From Papaver somniferum (Eukaryota; Streptophyta; Magnoliopsida; Ranunculales; Papaveraceae): a stretch of 64,000 bases of DNA. Positions 1 to 12,900 of this stretch are shown here, one piece after another. The first letter of the stretch is position 1. Each line of letters starts with the position of its first letter. The notes under the pieces were generated by a model. The model was given only the letters and a program-made list of their open reading frames with translations. It was not told the origin of the DNA and searched no databases. The DNA lies in contig NC_039366.1 in assembly GCF_003573695.1 (NCBI RefSeq), forward strand, positions 163,880,339 to 163,944,338, written 5' to 3'. Made by a program: the position numbers and the translations under genes.

Positions 1-2483
1 GGCAATCTGTATGGACAAACTCAACACAAATCCGAGAGTTAAAAATCAATCAAGGAAATAGTATAGAGTTATATATCTCTCTCTCTCTCTCTCTTGTTGT
101 TAGAACGTTTACAGAACTGAATCTGTGAACCTAACTACAAAGAGAGTTCTTGGACGGTACCAACGACCAATATCTAAGGATTAATCAAGTCTTACCCAAC
201 AAACAAGTTCGGACCTATCTACTGTGATTGATCAACGCACAACCTGTGATATTTAAATTATAAAGATAAACAATATAATGCGGAAAAAGAAATAACACAG
301 ACACCAGAAACTTTGTTAACGAGGAAACCGCAAATGCAGAAAAACCCCGGGACCTTGTCCAGATTGAACACCAAACTGTATTAAGCCGCTACAGACACTA
401 GCCTACTACCAATTAACTTCGGTCTAGAATGTAGTTGAGCCTGTACTCGGTCTCTCACTAATTTAGGCTCAGTCGCGCTCCTTACGCCTCTTGAATCCCA
501 GCAGGACTCCACACAATTTATTCCCTTAGACGGTCTCACACCAACTAAGAGTTGCTTCAACTCAATTGAAGATTTTAAACCAAATATGCCTCCCACAGAT
601 TAAGCCTATGATTGATTTCCTGATTTACTATCTAAGCGGAAGGTCAGATCAAAAGAAAGATCTAGGTGATGGAAATCGATAACAACTTGACAAAAGTATG
701 GCTATCCTCAAAATCCGGACTTATGCAACCCGAATTGCAGACTAGATTATTACTCACCTCACAAGTATAAAACTTGTGGAATCAACGAAGTCTGAGACGA
801 AGAGAAGTTTGATGATTACTATCTATCTTGATCGTTGGAGCAAGGTATACAAATAATCAAGATCAGGATACTCGAGTTATTAAGATAAAAGATAACTGGA
901 CCTAGCTTCACGAATCCCAATGAAGTCTTTGTAGTCGCTAAACCCTAAAAGGGTTTCTGGAGAGGACGACTCTAGATACAACTCGGACACATCAAAAACT
1001 AGTGTCAGGACTCAAAGATCTCAGTTTCCAAGAGTTCCCCTTATATAGACTTCAAAGCCTAGGTTGTTTTAGGTTTAAGATAAGATAGATTTGGAACCAA
1101 GCAAACAATATTCACCGTTAGATGAAAGCTTTAAATCTTAATCACATATACAAGATATACACTATGGTTAGCTAAACTGTAACCGAACCGTGTATAAAGA
1201 CTTTGTCCAACATGCTTAGCAGAAACTAGCCGATTTGAACTTTAAAAGCTTAACAATCATTTTCATGTTCACTAAGACATTAATATTGAGTCACAATCAT
1301 GTGTTCAAATAAGTCTAGTGTTAATAGAGAATTGATCAAATGCAAATCATTTCATAGAAATAAATTAATTGCAATTGACTCATAATCGTCAAAGTTGGTA
1401 AATGTACAAGGTACAATTACTTGAATCGTTCGTAAGTCGGTTGATTCACAGTACGCAGACCGGTTTGCAAACTTATAAGCAATAACCGAGTTCCGGAGTC
1501 GACATAAATTTTTCAGTTCACGTACCGGTTTGCAAACCTAGGTGCAACTCAGAGTTCCAGAGTTGACATAACTTTTTCAGTTCGCGTATAGGTTTGCAAA
1601 CTTAAGACTTTTACCGGTTCCGGAGTTCACAGAACTTTTTTAGATCACGTACGGTTTGTGTACTAAACTAGTTATAGAACATAGAACTGTATTGGATCGC
1701 ATACATGTTTGATTACTTTAACCAGGTTCCTTTACCACAGTTCCAAAATGGTTTGCATATGAATATGCATACCAATTCGGATCACGAAACAAACAGATTT
1801 TCCCATGATGCACATCATACTAATCTGAAAGTCAATATATAACTACTCCACTACGTGTACGAGTATATGTAATACAGCTTCAGCAGTATAACAGTTTTCT
1901 CAGTTTGTAAGACTGATAACACTGTCTTGTATTCCGAATATAGTAGTTATATATTTCTCTAAATCAATTCAAAACATTCCTGAATAACATCAATGGCACA
2001 TATCACTGTTCCGGGCAATTTTCGAATGATTAACTTGAATCATGATTTGGTTCCGAACAATAAATTGTTCTCCACCGAAATTTGATCGAGTATGAACAAA
2101 TGTTCATTAAGCTTAGTCATTATATTTCGATAAATTCGTAAACCAAATAATTAGTTATCGACTTGAAATTTTTTTCTATGCAAGCTAGTCTAATTAGTTA
2201 TGCGACAATCGTATCAAGGATAGAAAGGTGAATATAACTTGAGAAATAGGTGGTTCAGTCTTCAATTATCTTTTGTTGATGAAGTTCTCCAAAAGCTTCA
2301 ATTGATCTTCGCCTTCAAACGATAGAACGCAAATGATGACTGATTCGTTTCTCAACTACCTCTATCCTAGATCGAGACTTAACTAATTATAGACTAGAAA
2401 TCAAGATATAATTTTTACAACTAAATTTGACAACAAGATTGATATAGTAACACTTGTGAGTTCGACCGAGCAATTCTCTAACA
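1..2483 (-). mobile_element. Ty1/copia-type LTR, incomplete at window edge
   Basis: This stretch matches the LTR at 56726-59133 through most of its length; base 1 corresponds to a point about 43 bases inside that LTR. Shared landmarks include the 'gcaatctgtatggac' start, the block around 320-410 (gaggaaaccgcaaatgcag) and the terminal 'gaccgagcaattctctaaca' at 2464-2483. A TATA-like 'tatata' at 1044-1049 reads on the minus strand, as in the other copies. No polypurine tract follows 2483, so this is either a solo LTR or the upstream LTR of an element lying outside the window to the left. Decayed, non-coding; the small reading frame at 381-596 is chance. Confidence 0.8.
76..94. repeat. (CT)n microsatellite
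   Basis: An uninterrupted CT dinucleotide run lies inside the LTR. The related LTR near 56850 has only a short CT stretch at the same place, so the run expanded in this copy. Confidence 0.9.
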
Positions 2484-2729
2484 GGTATTATTAATATCCG
2501 ATGCATGTAACTAGTAGAAATTTTTTTTGAACAACCAAGATGGCTCGTCCTCTAACGATCTCCTTGTTATGTTTGAAAAAACTAGTCAAGAATTCATATG
2601 GGCTCATATATGTATTAGATTTTTTTTAACCTTTATGGTTTCTTATTAGAAGAAATTCTAGTCAAGTTAAGATTTTTATTTTCGAGACACAAGATTGAAT
2701 GTTATTAAAGATCGTCTACAATTTCTGAA
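2484..2729. other. Unassigned spacer
   Basis: AT-rich sequence between the copia LTR and the LINE remnant. No reading frame, repeat or motif is recognised. Confidence 0.5.
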
Positions 2730-3693
2730 GATCGTCTACAACCATAGACCACGAACTTCTTCACTCAATGAAAATTTCCAAATCCAGGAAGGGTTATCTA
2801 GCTCTTGAACTAGTTCTTTCTAAAGTGTTCGATAAAGTGGAGTGAGGATTCATTAGTAAAGTTGTTTTATTGTTTGGATTCCACTCTTCATGGGTAAATC
2901 TGATTATGCAATACATTTCAACCACCTCATTTTCCATTCTTTTTAATGGTTCCCCGGGCCCAAAGTTCAAAAATTCTAGAGGTTTAATACAAGGAGATCC
3001 GCTATCCCCTTATCTTTTCTAATCTTCATGGAAATTCTATTTAGACTTCTGGAAAATGCAATTGTTGAAAAAAAGATCTCAGGCCTTAAAATCAATAAAG
3101 ATACTCCAAATATTTCTCACGTGTTCTTCACAAATGACTGCTTTCTTTTCACAAAAGCAGATTTTGGAGAAGCGAAAAACTTGTTAGACATTTTATTGAT
3201 ATTCAGAGACATAACGGGTCAAATGATTAATCTTTAAAAATCGAGAATTTATATTAGCTACCTCATTCATCCGAGACATGGAAAAATAATTGCAAAATAC
3301 TTAACGTCTAATTGATGACAAATAATGAATGATACCTGGGGACTCCACTCTTTTTTTGATAAGAATATGAAGGAGAATTTTGAGCCTCTTCTACAAAGGT
3401 ATTATTCTACTCTTCAAGGTTGGAAATCGAAGTTTCTCTCTCAGGCATGGCGAACATATCTCTAGGTGGCTAGGGAGTTTTCATAAAAAGCTGGGATCGG
3501 TATTTGCAAACCCATATATAAAGGTGGGATAGAAATTAAAAACCCACACCAGTCAAACTGGCTAGTAGACTAATATCTGAACCAGATCAATTATGGGTCA
3601 AACTTCTAAAAGCCAAATACTTTCCAAATTCCAACCCTCTAGACCATCTAACCTTTCTTGGATTCAGACTAGTATCTAAAAAGGCTTTAACCT
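2730..3693 (+). pseudogene. Decayed L1-type LINE ORF2 fragment (reverse transcriptase)
   Basis: Reverse-transcriptase motifs read on the plus strand in broken frames: a palm motif 'SKVFDKVE' followed by TGA where LINEs have Trp, then 'IQGDPLSPYLF' near 2985-3019. After a frame change comes 'HVFFTNDCFLF' at about 3118-3150, where the active-site YADD has become FTND. Thumb-like sequence 'LQGWKSKFLSQAW' follows near 3412-3450. Several stops and frame changes make it non-functional, and loss of the first catalytic Asp of YADD would alone abolish activity. The fragment stops at the gypsy LTR at 3694, which evidently inserted into or recombined with it. The 69-residue open frame at 3028-3237 is part of this remnant, not a separate gene. 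Confidence 0.85.
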
Positions 3694-5380
3694 TGTAGAT
3701 GGGGAAAAACGATTTGCTGGTTTTAACGGAATTGAGAAGACGACCGTGCGGAGGAGACTCCTTGAACCTAGCGAAATGCTTAACCTCACACAGATGCCCT
3801 GCAAGAAGGGAATGCTTTAAGTTCGAGAGATCAATCTGTAGGACTCCGGCCTAAACCAAGACAATGGTCGTTCCAGAGACAATTTGGTCACAAGAGAGGA
3901 TTGGTCGATCTGTAGGAGGGAAGCTGAGAAATATGTGAGATCAATGGTGATAGAAATTGTAGGTGTGTTGTGTATTCTGCGTGAAGAAATAAGATAATCT
4001 TTGATTGATTGAATTTGCTCTGTTGAGAGTAATTGTTCAGACGATGAGTTTTTGTTCTCTTGTTGTTTGTTCGACGAAAGAGTGTCTATCGAGAATTGTC
4101 TGAAAAACTGTATGTTCCTCAATCATGATTCAGAGACTTATTTATATTGCTAGAATTGTAAACACCTTGATCCCATGAAGTGTGACAGTTGCTGGAGTCA
4201 AAGAGTAGGGAAATGGAAATCGTGTTAAAACCAGTTGCTCATCGTGCGAAGACTTGGTTGATTTTCCATACACTACTTTGCTAACTCCTCCAACTGATTG
4301 CACGACTTTCTCACATTCTCATCGTGGGTGAACACACGTGCCGTAGGCCGTCAGACCAAAACCCTAGTTAATATCCCCCATGTGACACGATTGATGTCTC
4401 GTGATTGTGGAGTCTGCAAGGCAGACGTGTATTTAGTTAGTCAATTGCTGACTTCGTGGGACGATGAGTCCTTGCGTTGCTGAGTCAAACAAATATTCTG
4501 GGACTCATGAATTGAACGTGTCCGTTGAGACAGAAGTACAATTATCGAATATATGTTGATAGTTAAGATGAACAAATATTGTTCACTTGATGAATTGTTG
4601 AATATTGATAGTTGAACCAATATTCCTTAGTTTGAGCAAATATTGCTCATTTGAGCAAGTATTGCTCGTTTGATGAATTATTGGTAACATGACCAAATAA
4701 AATATCAATTCAAAATATTGGTAACTGAATCGAGTATAATTAATTGGAATGTTGATCATGGGATCAACGTAAAATTATTAGTGTTTGAATCTGCTCAGAA
4801 TTATGTTTTGCAGAGCTTTGCATCCAAAACCCTAATTTTGATTAATTGCTGATCAATTGATGATTCATTGAAAATCAACCACAGAGTGAAGGAAGGACCG
4901 GCTACATGGGATGATGAGTCGACCATGTAACGCCTAGATGCCCGAGTGAGAAAAATGTCAAAGTCTCTTGAAGAACAGTTGGTGAAAAGATGATTAAATG
5001 CTGGTGTTTGTGGGTGAAAACCGTTTCTGCTGATTTTGGTAATTTTGGGTGTGTGGGTGAGAAACAAATCTAAACCCTAAACAATGTACTGCACGGGAGT
5101 ACTTTTGATTCGAGAGATCAATCTGTACAATCCTGTCCTAAACCAAGAAATGACCGTTCCAGGCTTGCTTCGGTCACCAAGTGAAGGAGAAGGGTTGGTC
5201 TTAGGGAGGGAAGCGAAGAAAGTATTGAGACCAGAATAGTTGATTCTGGAAGTGTGGGTGTTTTGCGACTTGTATCAGAAAGTTGAACTGGCTAGCTGAG
5301 TGAGAAAGCTATCAGATGATTTCTTTATATGGTATTGTTCTCCTGACCAAAACTTGTTGTTTGGTGGAAATAGGTGAGAC

Positions 5381-5390
5381 CTATTTATAC
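5381..5390 (-). promoter_or_regulatory. Probable LTR TATA box
   Basis: Minus-strand GTATAAATAG matches the plant TATA consensus and lies inside the nested solo LTR, in the orientation deduced from its ends. Activity is not shown by sequence alone. Confidence 0.5.
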
Positions 5391-6065
5391 AAGTCATAGT
5401 GAAACGTACCCTGGTCTCGTAGGAAGTGGAAACGATTGAGTGGTGGAAGAAAAGTGTAACGTGTAACTGTCAGACGTTATGCTTCCATGATGAGGGAAGT
5501 GAATTCGTATAACCGCCAGTCATTACGCTTCCATGATGAAGGAAATGAATTGTTTACACCGTTACTTTTCACCACCACTAATTATCCCATTTCATGACAC
5601 TTTCTTGTAACGTGCGCATTGCACGGCGCACGCTGTAAACCGCCAAACCAATACCCTGATGAGCATTCCCCAGTTTATGACATATTTTGATGTCTCGAGT
5701 GTTTTCGTGGAAAACATGTAGCACTTTGCTACGTGTGGCAAGTTAAAATCGAGAGGCTTTCCGCAGGTAAATAACATGTGATGCTAGGATCGTTTTGGCT
5801 AGTCGCCTAAAACTTGTCGCGAGCTTACCGGTTCGGAGGCGAACTTGGATGGCTGAGATTGCATCTCATGAAGAAGGATGGCCATTGATTATGGCCACAT
5901 CTCGTTTTATAGCGAAGTGGCGTCGGCCACATGGTAATGGCATGCCAGTGGCGTAGCCATGGCATAGCGGCATGCTAGTAGCCGCGGTATAGTGGTATGC
6001 CAGTGATGTTGCGGCATGGCCAAAGCTAAAAATTGGCTCCATGGCCAAAGTTAGGGTTTGGCGCC

Positions 6066-6215
6066 GTGGAAGAATTCTCCGTGGAAGAATTAGGGCTTGG
6101 CGTGTCCAAGGCTCCGTGGAAGAATTCGTCGTGGAAGAATTAGGGCTTGGCGTGGCCAAGGCTCTGTGGAAGAATTCACCGTGGAAGAATTAGGGTTTGG
6201 CGTGGCCAAAACTTG
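6066..6215. repeat. 50-bp tandem repeat, three units
   Basis: Units begin at 6066, 6116 and 6166, each opening GTGGAAGAATTC and containing 'gaattaggg(c/t)ttggcgtg'. They differ at a few positions. They sit in a GC-rich part of the nested solo LTR; the overlapping open frames on both strands (5866-6382) come from the repeat and are not genes. Confidence 0.85.
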
Positions 6216-8159
6216 GCGCCGTGGAGTCGGACCCACATGTGGCAACATTGTCCCTGTTGCCACGCCAATCTCTTTGCTCTGGGAAACGGTATTTGGCTTT
6301 GGTAGCAATTTTCCCAAATTAGGGTTTGGCATGTTAAAACCCTAATTAGTGCACGTGGCATGCGGCTGCGGCATGACGCCACTTTTATGCAAATAGCGCC
6401 ATGGCTATGCCAAAGGAACTATGGCAAGGCCATAGTGTGGAAACGACCACATGAGTAAGAATTGCCGTGGGTGGCTATTTATGGAAGGTTTCCACGAAGT
6501 GGCATGTTTGCGAGGTAGCATGTTGCGAAGTTGCTGCGGTAGAGTGGCATGTTGGCATGCTACCGCGGTAGAGTGGCATGTTGGCATGCCGATCAATATG
6601 TTGTTGTGGTAGGGCGCGTTTGGCTTGTCAGTTTAGCATACTGGCGCGGCAGGGTGCGTTTGGTCTTTAATGTATGGTGGCAAGTTCAGAGCAACTTGAT
6701 TGGCCCAAAAGGGGGCCGGCCAAACATATGGCGCGACTATACTTCTGGTGAGAGTATGGCGAGTTTAAAGCGACCTGATTGGTCGAGGAAATAGGTTCGG
6801 GGCGTGGCTAATGGAGCTAGATGGCCTCGGGCATGGCCACGCCTCATTTTGCTGCTGGCTCCCTGTTTTTTCTTACTCTGAGCGAGGTTCTGCACCTGCT
6901 AACCCATGGAGGATTAATTACTTAGTTTGCTTAGGCTTAATTTTGACAAGAAAGGTCTGGTATATTGCGCGAGGCGCGAAACCCTAACTTCTGCAAGTTA
7001 GTCAGGACGATTGACTAAATTCTATATGTCGACACATAGCTCTTTTAAGTTCGTTTCCATAGAGCAGCATGCTTTTCTGATTGAATACCTTATGCAGAGA
7101 TCTTATTCTTGATACTTGGAGATTCGTGCTACTCTGCTGCGAGTGAACAAGAATCTTCATGCCATATCAACATTAAGAGTTCATCCAGAGAACATAGCAT
7201 AAAAGGCATTTAGAGGAACTTATATTAAGTGAATATAAGCGAGGCGTCGAAATTTACAGAACATCTGGGATTCGCCAGTCTGGATAAATTTCATGTAAGT
7301 ATATTGAGCGGCTTAATGAATATGCCAGTGGACAGGATAGCACACGTGGATCTGTTTCCTTGCAGAGTGACGTCACATCAGATGCAAGGTTTTACGATTT
7401 TAACCCTAAGCTAAAAACCACCATCAACAGCTGGTTTAATCATTTATTCAAAAATGTTCGTCCGAACCTTAGGTGATAAAACCTAATAAATTATGAAGAG
7501 ATGAAGGACCGACCAAGGGGTCATGAAACCGGCCCTGGTTGGTCACGGGATCGACTGACGATCGTTTTATGAAATTCCAAATTGTTTGGAAGAGTTTGAA
7601 CCTAATGTGAACAAATTAGGTCAAATGATGAAAAAGTATGGGACCGGCCTCTTGCAAGCCAAAGAGCCAACCTTGGTCGGTCAAGGTAACATGCTCACAT
7701 CGCCAAAGTGTCCGCGTCTCAGTCCTGAGAATTTTGATATTTTCTGATGTGCGTTTGAGCAACATTTTGAGAAAATATGAAGAAATCAAGGATTTTGCTG
7801 AAACTGAGGAAATTTCATAAGATGAAGGAAATAATAATAATAAAATGAAGGAATCATGAAGTGTGGGACCTTCTATGGCCAAGGCATGGCCGGCCAACCA
7901 ATGAGCCCGGTCCCATGGTATTTTTCCTAATTTTGTATTATTTTCAAGATTTTTAGGGAAATATCATGAAATCAAGGAGTTTGTTGAAATCAAGGAGTTT
8001 CATTGAAGTGAAGGAGTTTCCATGAGGTGAGGGAAACAAATAATATTAATAATAATAAAATAAGGGTGTGTGGGACCGGCTTGGGCATGGTCGGCCGGCT
8101 AGGGCCCAGTCCCGCGAGTCTCCCCTAATATTATATTATTTTCATGATTTGAAGGAAAT

Positions 8160-8547
8160 ATCATGAAATTAAGGGATTTCCATGAGATGATGGAAATAAT
8201 TAATAAAATAAGGAATTACAAGGTGTGGGACCGGTCACGGCTAGGGTATGGACGACCGTCTAGTGACCACGGTCCCGTGACACCTTTCCTAATTTTATGT
8301 AATTTTTTGTATAATTTCCTTAATGTGAAGGAAATACCATGAAACGAAGGAGTTTCATAGGATTAAGGAATTTCCATGAGATGATGGAAATAATTAATAA
8401 AATAAGGAATTACAAGGTGTGGGACCGGTCACGGCTAGGGCATGGCCGGCCGGCTAGTGACCACGGTCCCATAACACCTTTCCTAATTTTATGTAATTTT
8501 TTGTATAATTTCCTTAATGTGAAGGAAATACCATGAAACGAAGGAGT
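8160..8547. repeat. Tandem repeat with 194-bp period, hairpin-forming
   Basis: Two near-identical units: 'ccatgagatga' recurs at 8180 and 8374. More diverged units lie on both sides (about 7500-8160 and 8550-8700) and in the related LTR at 33480-34740. Each unit has an inverted core in which GGGACCGGTCAC can pair with GTGACCACGGTCCC around a GGCCGGCC-rich centre, flanked by AT-rich sequence with repeated 'gaaggaaata(t/c)catgaaa'. Confidence 0.8.
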
Positions 8548-9725
8548 TTCATAAATTGAAGGGATTTTCATGGGATCAAGGAAAAACAATAAAAATATGA
8601 TAACATAAAGGGAGAAGCGTGGGATAGACCACGGCGGCGTGACTGGCAGGCCGGTGGGATGGGTCCCTTTAGACGCCTCCTTCAGGTATTTTACTATTAT
8701 TATTTCCACGGTTTGATCGTTCCTTCGTGTTATTGAATGTTCGTTCGTGCATTCAGGTGTTCGTTAGTGCATTTATTGTTGAATACATTTGCACCATTTT
8801 CTCGGGGCTTACTCGATGGTGGCTCAGATGCCCGTACGTTAAATATTTATTTCTAACCCATGGAATCCTGCTGGGAATAACCATAAACTGAAGTAACGAA
8901 ATATTGTACAGAACGTAGAATATTTTTCTAGGAATTCAATTGATGAATCTTGCGACTAGAAATAATTAATTGATGGATATATACTAGCAGGCATGCTGTC
9001 TAGGAGCATTATAATTATTCAAAAATCGAGGTATGAGCTAGCTGAAGCAGAACGCTCGATTTGAATGTTTATTCTATAAAGTCAAGGAATATTGCGATGT
9101 CCTGAAACGTTAGTGCTCTGTACTAGTGAGTAATACATCTATGAGCCGTCCAATCATTTCGATCCTTTACAGAAGTGATTACTGAAATTGCTCAGTATTT
9201 ATGAGATATGTCGTGGTGTCAGCTGAGAGACTATATACACATGTTCTGAGGGGTAATATACTCGATCAGAGGTTTTGAAGATACTCTGAAAGACAATATT
9301 CTCAGTCAGAGATTCTTGTGGCATGAGATTTCATGCTTCGATGAGAGACATGAGCCTCAATACTCATCTGATTGCTGGATCAGGAGCATGCATAATTATA
9401 GTTTTACGATTTTACCCTTTGTCGAAAATCCACCATCTACATTAAGTCCCCTGCTTAGTGAGGGACAGTCATGTTCCTCAGTCAGCACTGAATGGTGATT
9501 TTCTTGTTACAGTTACAAACGAAAATAAGTAGTTAAACTTTTCGATTGCATGAACGGACCATGGCTTGAACGAAGATCCCAGTGGCATGATAGAGCGTCG
9601 TCTAATGAGCCTAAATTGATGTAGAACCGCTGGTTTGGTGATGGAACCTTGGTCGATTTAGGATTCACGGGCCCAGGCCCAAAAAGGAAATCCTTATGGA
9701 ATTAGGTTTTGGAAATAAAATTTGG

Positions 9726-9732
9726 TATAAAA
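9726..9732 (+). promoter_or_regulatory. TATA box of the PMD gene
   Basis: TATAAAA on the plus strand is followed after about 30 bases by a pyrimidine-rich leader and a likely 5' untranslated exon ending CAG/gtacgt at 9894. Placement and strand fit the PMD gene downstream. Confidence 0.5.
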
Positions 9733-9946
9733 GGAATTAATCTTCTCTTTTTTTTTATATTTCACCTAGACCGACCACCACCTTCATCACATCTTCATCT
9801 CCTTCACGTCAGGGGAAAAAGAAATTGTGTACGCCGGAGCCGACCGTCACCACCCATCGCCGACCGAATTCCGGCCAACTCCGGCGCTGACCAGGTACGT
9901 CAAAAAAAATGTTGTTTCATGAGTTGTTCATGCCTTTATCATGTTG

Positions 9947-9948
<2 letters not shown>

Positions 9949-9980
<32 letters not shown>
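9949..9980. repeat. (TA)n microsatellite
   Basis: A perfect TA run lies in the first intron of the PMD gene. Confidence 0.9.
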
Positions 9981-9983
<3 letters not shown>

Positions 9984-12900
9984 GTGCATATATAATTGTG
10001 AGTTTTGTAGAGAACCCTTGTTTCAAAACGTATGTTCGTTCGATCGTTAGTTTAAAAAACTAGTAATAATCCCTGACTTAGGAGAGATTTTTTTTTATAT
10101 ATAGACCTGTGTCCAGTGATAAAATTTTGTTTATGATCTTTCATGGAAACCAAAACTTTATCTTGAAAGGTGTGAATTTTCACAAAATCGAAATAAACCC
10201 TCGTTTCAAAGACAGACGACTGTATGAAGGAAAATATATATACTTTTGATAAAACCGTGGAATATATACAATTTTTATAAAACCATGACATGTTTATGGA
10301 TTTTATTTACGTGAGTTCAGTTCACGTAAAAAAAATTTTTAAAATTTACGTGAGTAATTCACGTCTTTTTATATATATATGAACATATATATTCTTTATA
10401 TGAAAATCAAAGCATGACTTTGAATAATGTTTAAAGTAAAAAATTATTTATGATGAAATATTGTTTAGTTTTCATAATTCTATGGTGAATGTTCACACAG
10501 TAGAAGTGTTCATGATTTTATGAAAAACCTGAGTTTCGCTCGTCTTTTGTAGATTTCGAAGAAACGAGCAAGTTTTGAAGTGTTAACTCTTGCATTACAA
10601 TCACTATTGTTAGTGGAATCGTAAAAAGGTAAGATTTAAGAATTACCATTTCCGTAGATGTTTTTCCGTGTGCATAATTCCATCATCTTGTCGAAGTTTG
10701 CATCTTGTATGGATGATACACTGAAGCAGAGTTTTGTGTGCATATTATAGCTTGCAAGGATGTCTGACTCTCAAGAAAATGATGTCTCCAGAGATGATAC
10801 ATGCATGGATGAGACTTATATTGGTGAAGAAGAAGAAGAAGAGACACCTGGAATAAAAAATGATCCGAATATAGATGATGCGTTTTTTGAGGTTCAGCAG
10901 GAAACCGAAAAACGTCTCAAAACCCCAGCGTATCGTCTTCTGATAAATCCCAGAAGTATTACTCAAAAGAAATTGGTAACTCCTAAGACAGTGATCCGAT
11001 TTTGTCTTGAATGAGGACTTTTCCTTGCATCAATAATAGAGTTTAAGCTTTCTCGACGACCTTTAGAAAAATTCTCTGGATGGGCAAGACATATGTTGGG
11101 TTTCCCTCGCGTTAGATCTATGCTGAATCAGGCACAAGTAACAAGGGATATTCAAGCATCTGGAGACTTTTTCATCTTTCATGATGTGCGAGGTATAGTG
11201 GCTCTTCTTGCTCGTTGGTGTATTCCGACCCATACCTTCATATGCACATGGGGAGAATTTACCATCACCTTAGAGGATGTAGTTGCTTTGTTGCATCTCC
11301 TAATCACAGCCAATCTCCCTGAGGGTATTTCAGATGAGGAGATGACAGTTTCTAACATCTTTACAGCTGCAATGGAGGAGATTAATAAGGTATCCGGCAG
11401 CAAAGGTTGTTATGCTCACTGGTTAACACGCTGGTGGCCAAGAGATGAGGCTCCTGATAGTCCCGTTGACGGTATGTTATCCATTGCTGCTTTCTTATGT
11501 TTATGGTTGTCCAGAGACGTGTTTGAATATAATGGAAATTTGTTGAAGCCGTTCGTGATTCCCTTTGTTATCAAGATGGCTCAAGGTGAGAAACTTCCAA
11601 TAGGTAGCATATTCTTGGGTTCTTTGTACTCTAACTTACACTCCTTGATTATAGACTCCAGTGTATCGAATGGCTTTATGAAGATTGAATGCTATGCAAA
11701 TACGATGTTTCTTCAAGCTTTGATGTGGGAACATTTCAAGAATTATGCACCTATTCCACGTACTATCTTGCAAGGACCGAATGTTGATGCTCGTCATATT
11801 TTCTCTGAGAAAGATAATGCCAGGATTATGCGTTGGTCTACAAAGCAACCTCGGTTTAAGACATGTTTCATTGATGTGTTAGATAATGAATCTGAGTTCG
11901 ATTTTCGCCCATGGGTGTCAATTCCTTCTTATATTTCTCAGTTGACAACTTTGAATACTGGAGAGAGTATGGCTTTGGCATCTGGTGCAGGTTTGAGCGA
12001 TGTCGAGAGATCTTTTATGTTGAGTTGCACCCCTGGTCACTTGTTATCAGCGATATATGGAGAACTTTCAGTGGAGGAATATAACATTGATAGAGAAGCT
12101 CCACAAATGGGTATGGATCAGTATGTTCCGACTTTTCGAAGAAGGAAACCATCAGTCGAGCAACTTAGGACCCATTTAGACCGTACGCATGTGGAATGAA
12201 GCGATTACTGGTTCCCTTGCTCTGAGAGAATTACGTATGTAACTCCTGGTTATATAGACTTTTGGAATCAGCAACTTGAGCGTTTATATGATTTAGTGAT
12301 GATTGGTCAGTCTCCGGTGAAAGATCCTCCTTCTGTTGAGATGATTTCTACTCGACCAAGATTGAAGCATCTATCTGGCGGTGATAAGAGAAAAACGTCT
12401 CCAGGATGTTCTCAGGTATGTACCTTTGTATAATATTCATAAAATTATGATAATTGTATTTTAATCATTGCATCAAATTTTACCACAGGACGGTTGTAAT
12501 GTAAGACCTCGAATCCATGTAGACTTCTCAGAAACTGAAGCGATTATTCATGGCGGAGAAGGCAGGAGCAAAAATTATAAGTTGTTACCTAACACCATAA
12601 AGTCCACAGTTGTCTCTTTGGTGAGTTGTTAGTACTTCTTTTGTTGTGACTTCTTCTCATCCGAATTATTAGGATCAGAAAACCAATATTTGTTATTCCG
12701 TTGCAGAATTTCGCTCCATCGAGTATCGACGGTCTTCAGTTCTCTGCCGGGCAAACAGTTTCTGACTCGAGTGTTGAAGAAGAGGCTGACGTAAGTATTT
12801 CTTCGTATAAAAAATTATGATGCTTTGTAGATAAAATGATAATTGTTGAGAATATATCCAGGAGGATGTTGCCATGGAAGTGGAGAATACTGGTGATACT

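Larger units (their letters stand above)
5005..7429 (-). mobile_element. Nested solo LTR with 5-bp target duplication
   Basis: The 2425-bp insertion starts TGTTTGTGGG and ends CCACCATCAACA, and is flanked on both sides by GCTGG (5000-5004 and 7430-7434), the 5-bp duplication typical of LTR retrotransposon integration. Its first 250 bases are related to the outer LTR (the 'gagatcaatctgta' and 'cctaaaccaag' blocks), so it is a sister family. A good plant TATA box, GTATAAATAG on the minus strand, lies at 5381-5390, giving minus orientation. The matching LTR at 32193-35663 runs through this point without interruption (around 33490), confirming the insertion limits. No internal coding region is present. 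Confidence 0.88.
3694..9441 (-). mobile_element. Gypsy 3' LTR (5.7 kb with nested insertion)
   Basis: Starts TGTAGATGGGG and ends CCACCATCTACA, giving the TG...CA ends of an LTR. A second copy of the same family lies at 32193-35663; shared blocks include the first 450 bases, the GC-rich tandem repeats and the final 'ctagcag..gctgtctagga' region. Without the nested LTR at 5005-7429 the length is about 3.3 kb, close to the 3.47 kb second copy. A minus-strand TATA-like sequence lies near 4138-4146. The flanks (aacct on the left, ttaag on the right) do not match, as expected for one LTR of a longer element. Confidence 0.75.

Noticed and set aside
1..2483. Complete copia element starting at the window edge
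   Set aside because: No polypurine tract or internal region follows 2483; only an LTR is supported.
5866..6794. Overlapping frames on both strands in GC-rich DNA
   Set aside because: They come from the tandem repeats inside the nested solo LTR; the mutual overlap on both strands and repeated peptides show they are not genes.
10760..12415. Recoding of TGA as an amino acid in the PMD gene and LINE
   Set aside because: The stops lie in elements that also carry frameshifts and insertions, and no recoding signal is visible; mutation is simpler.
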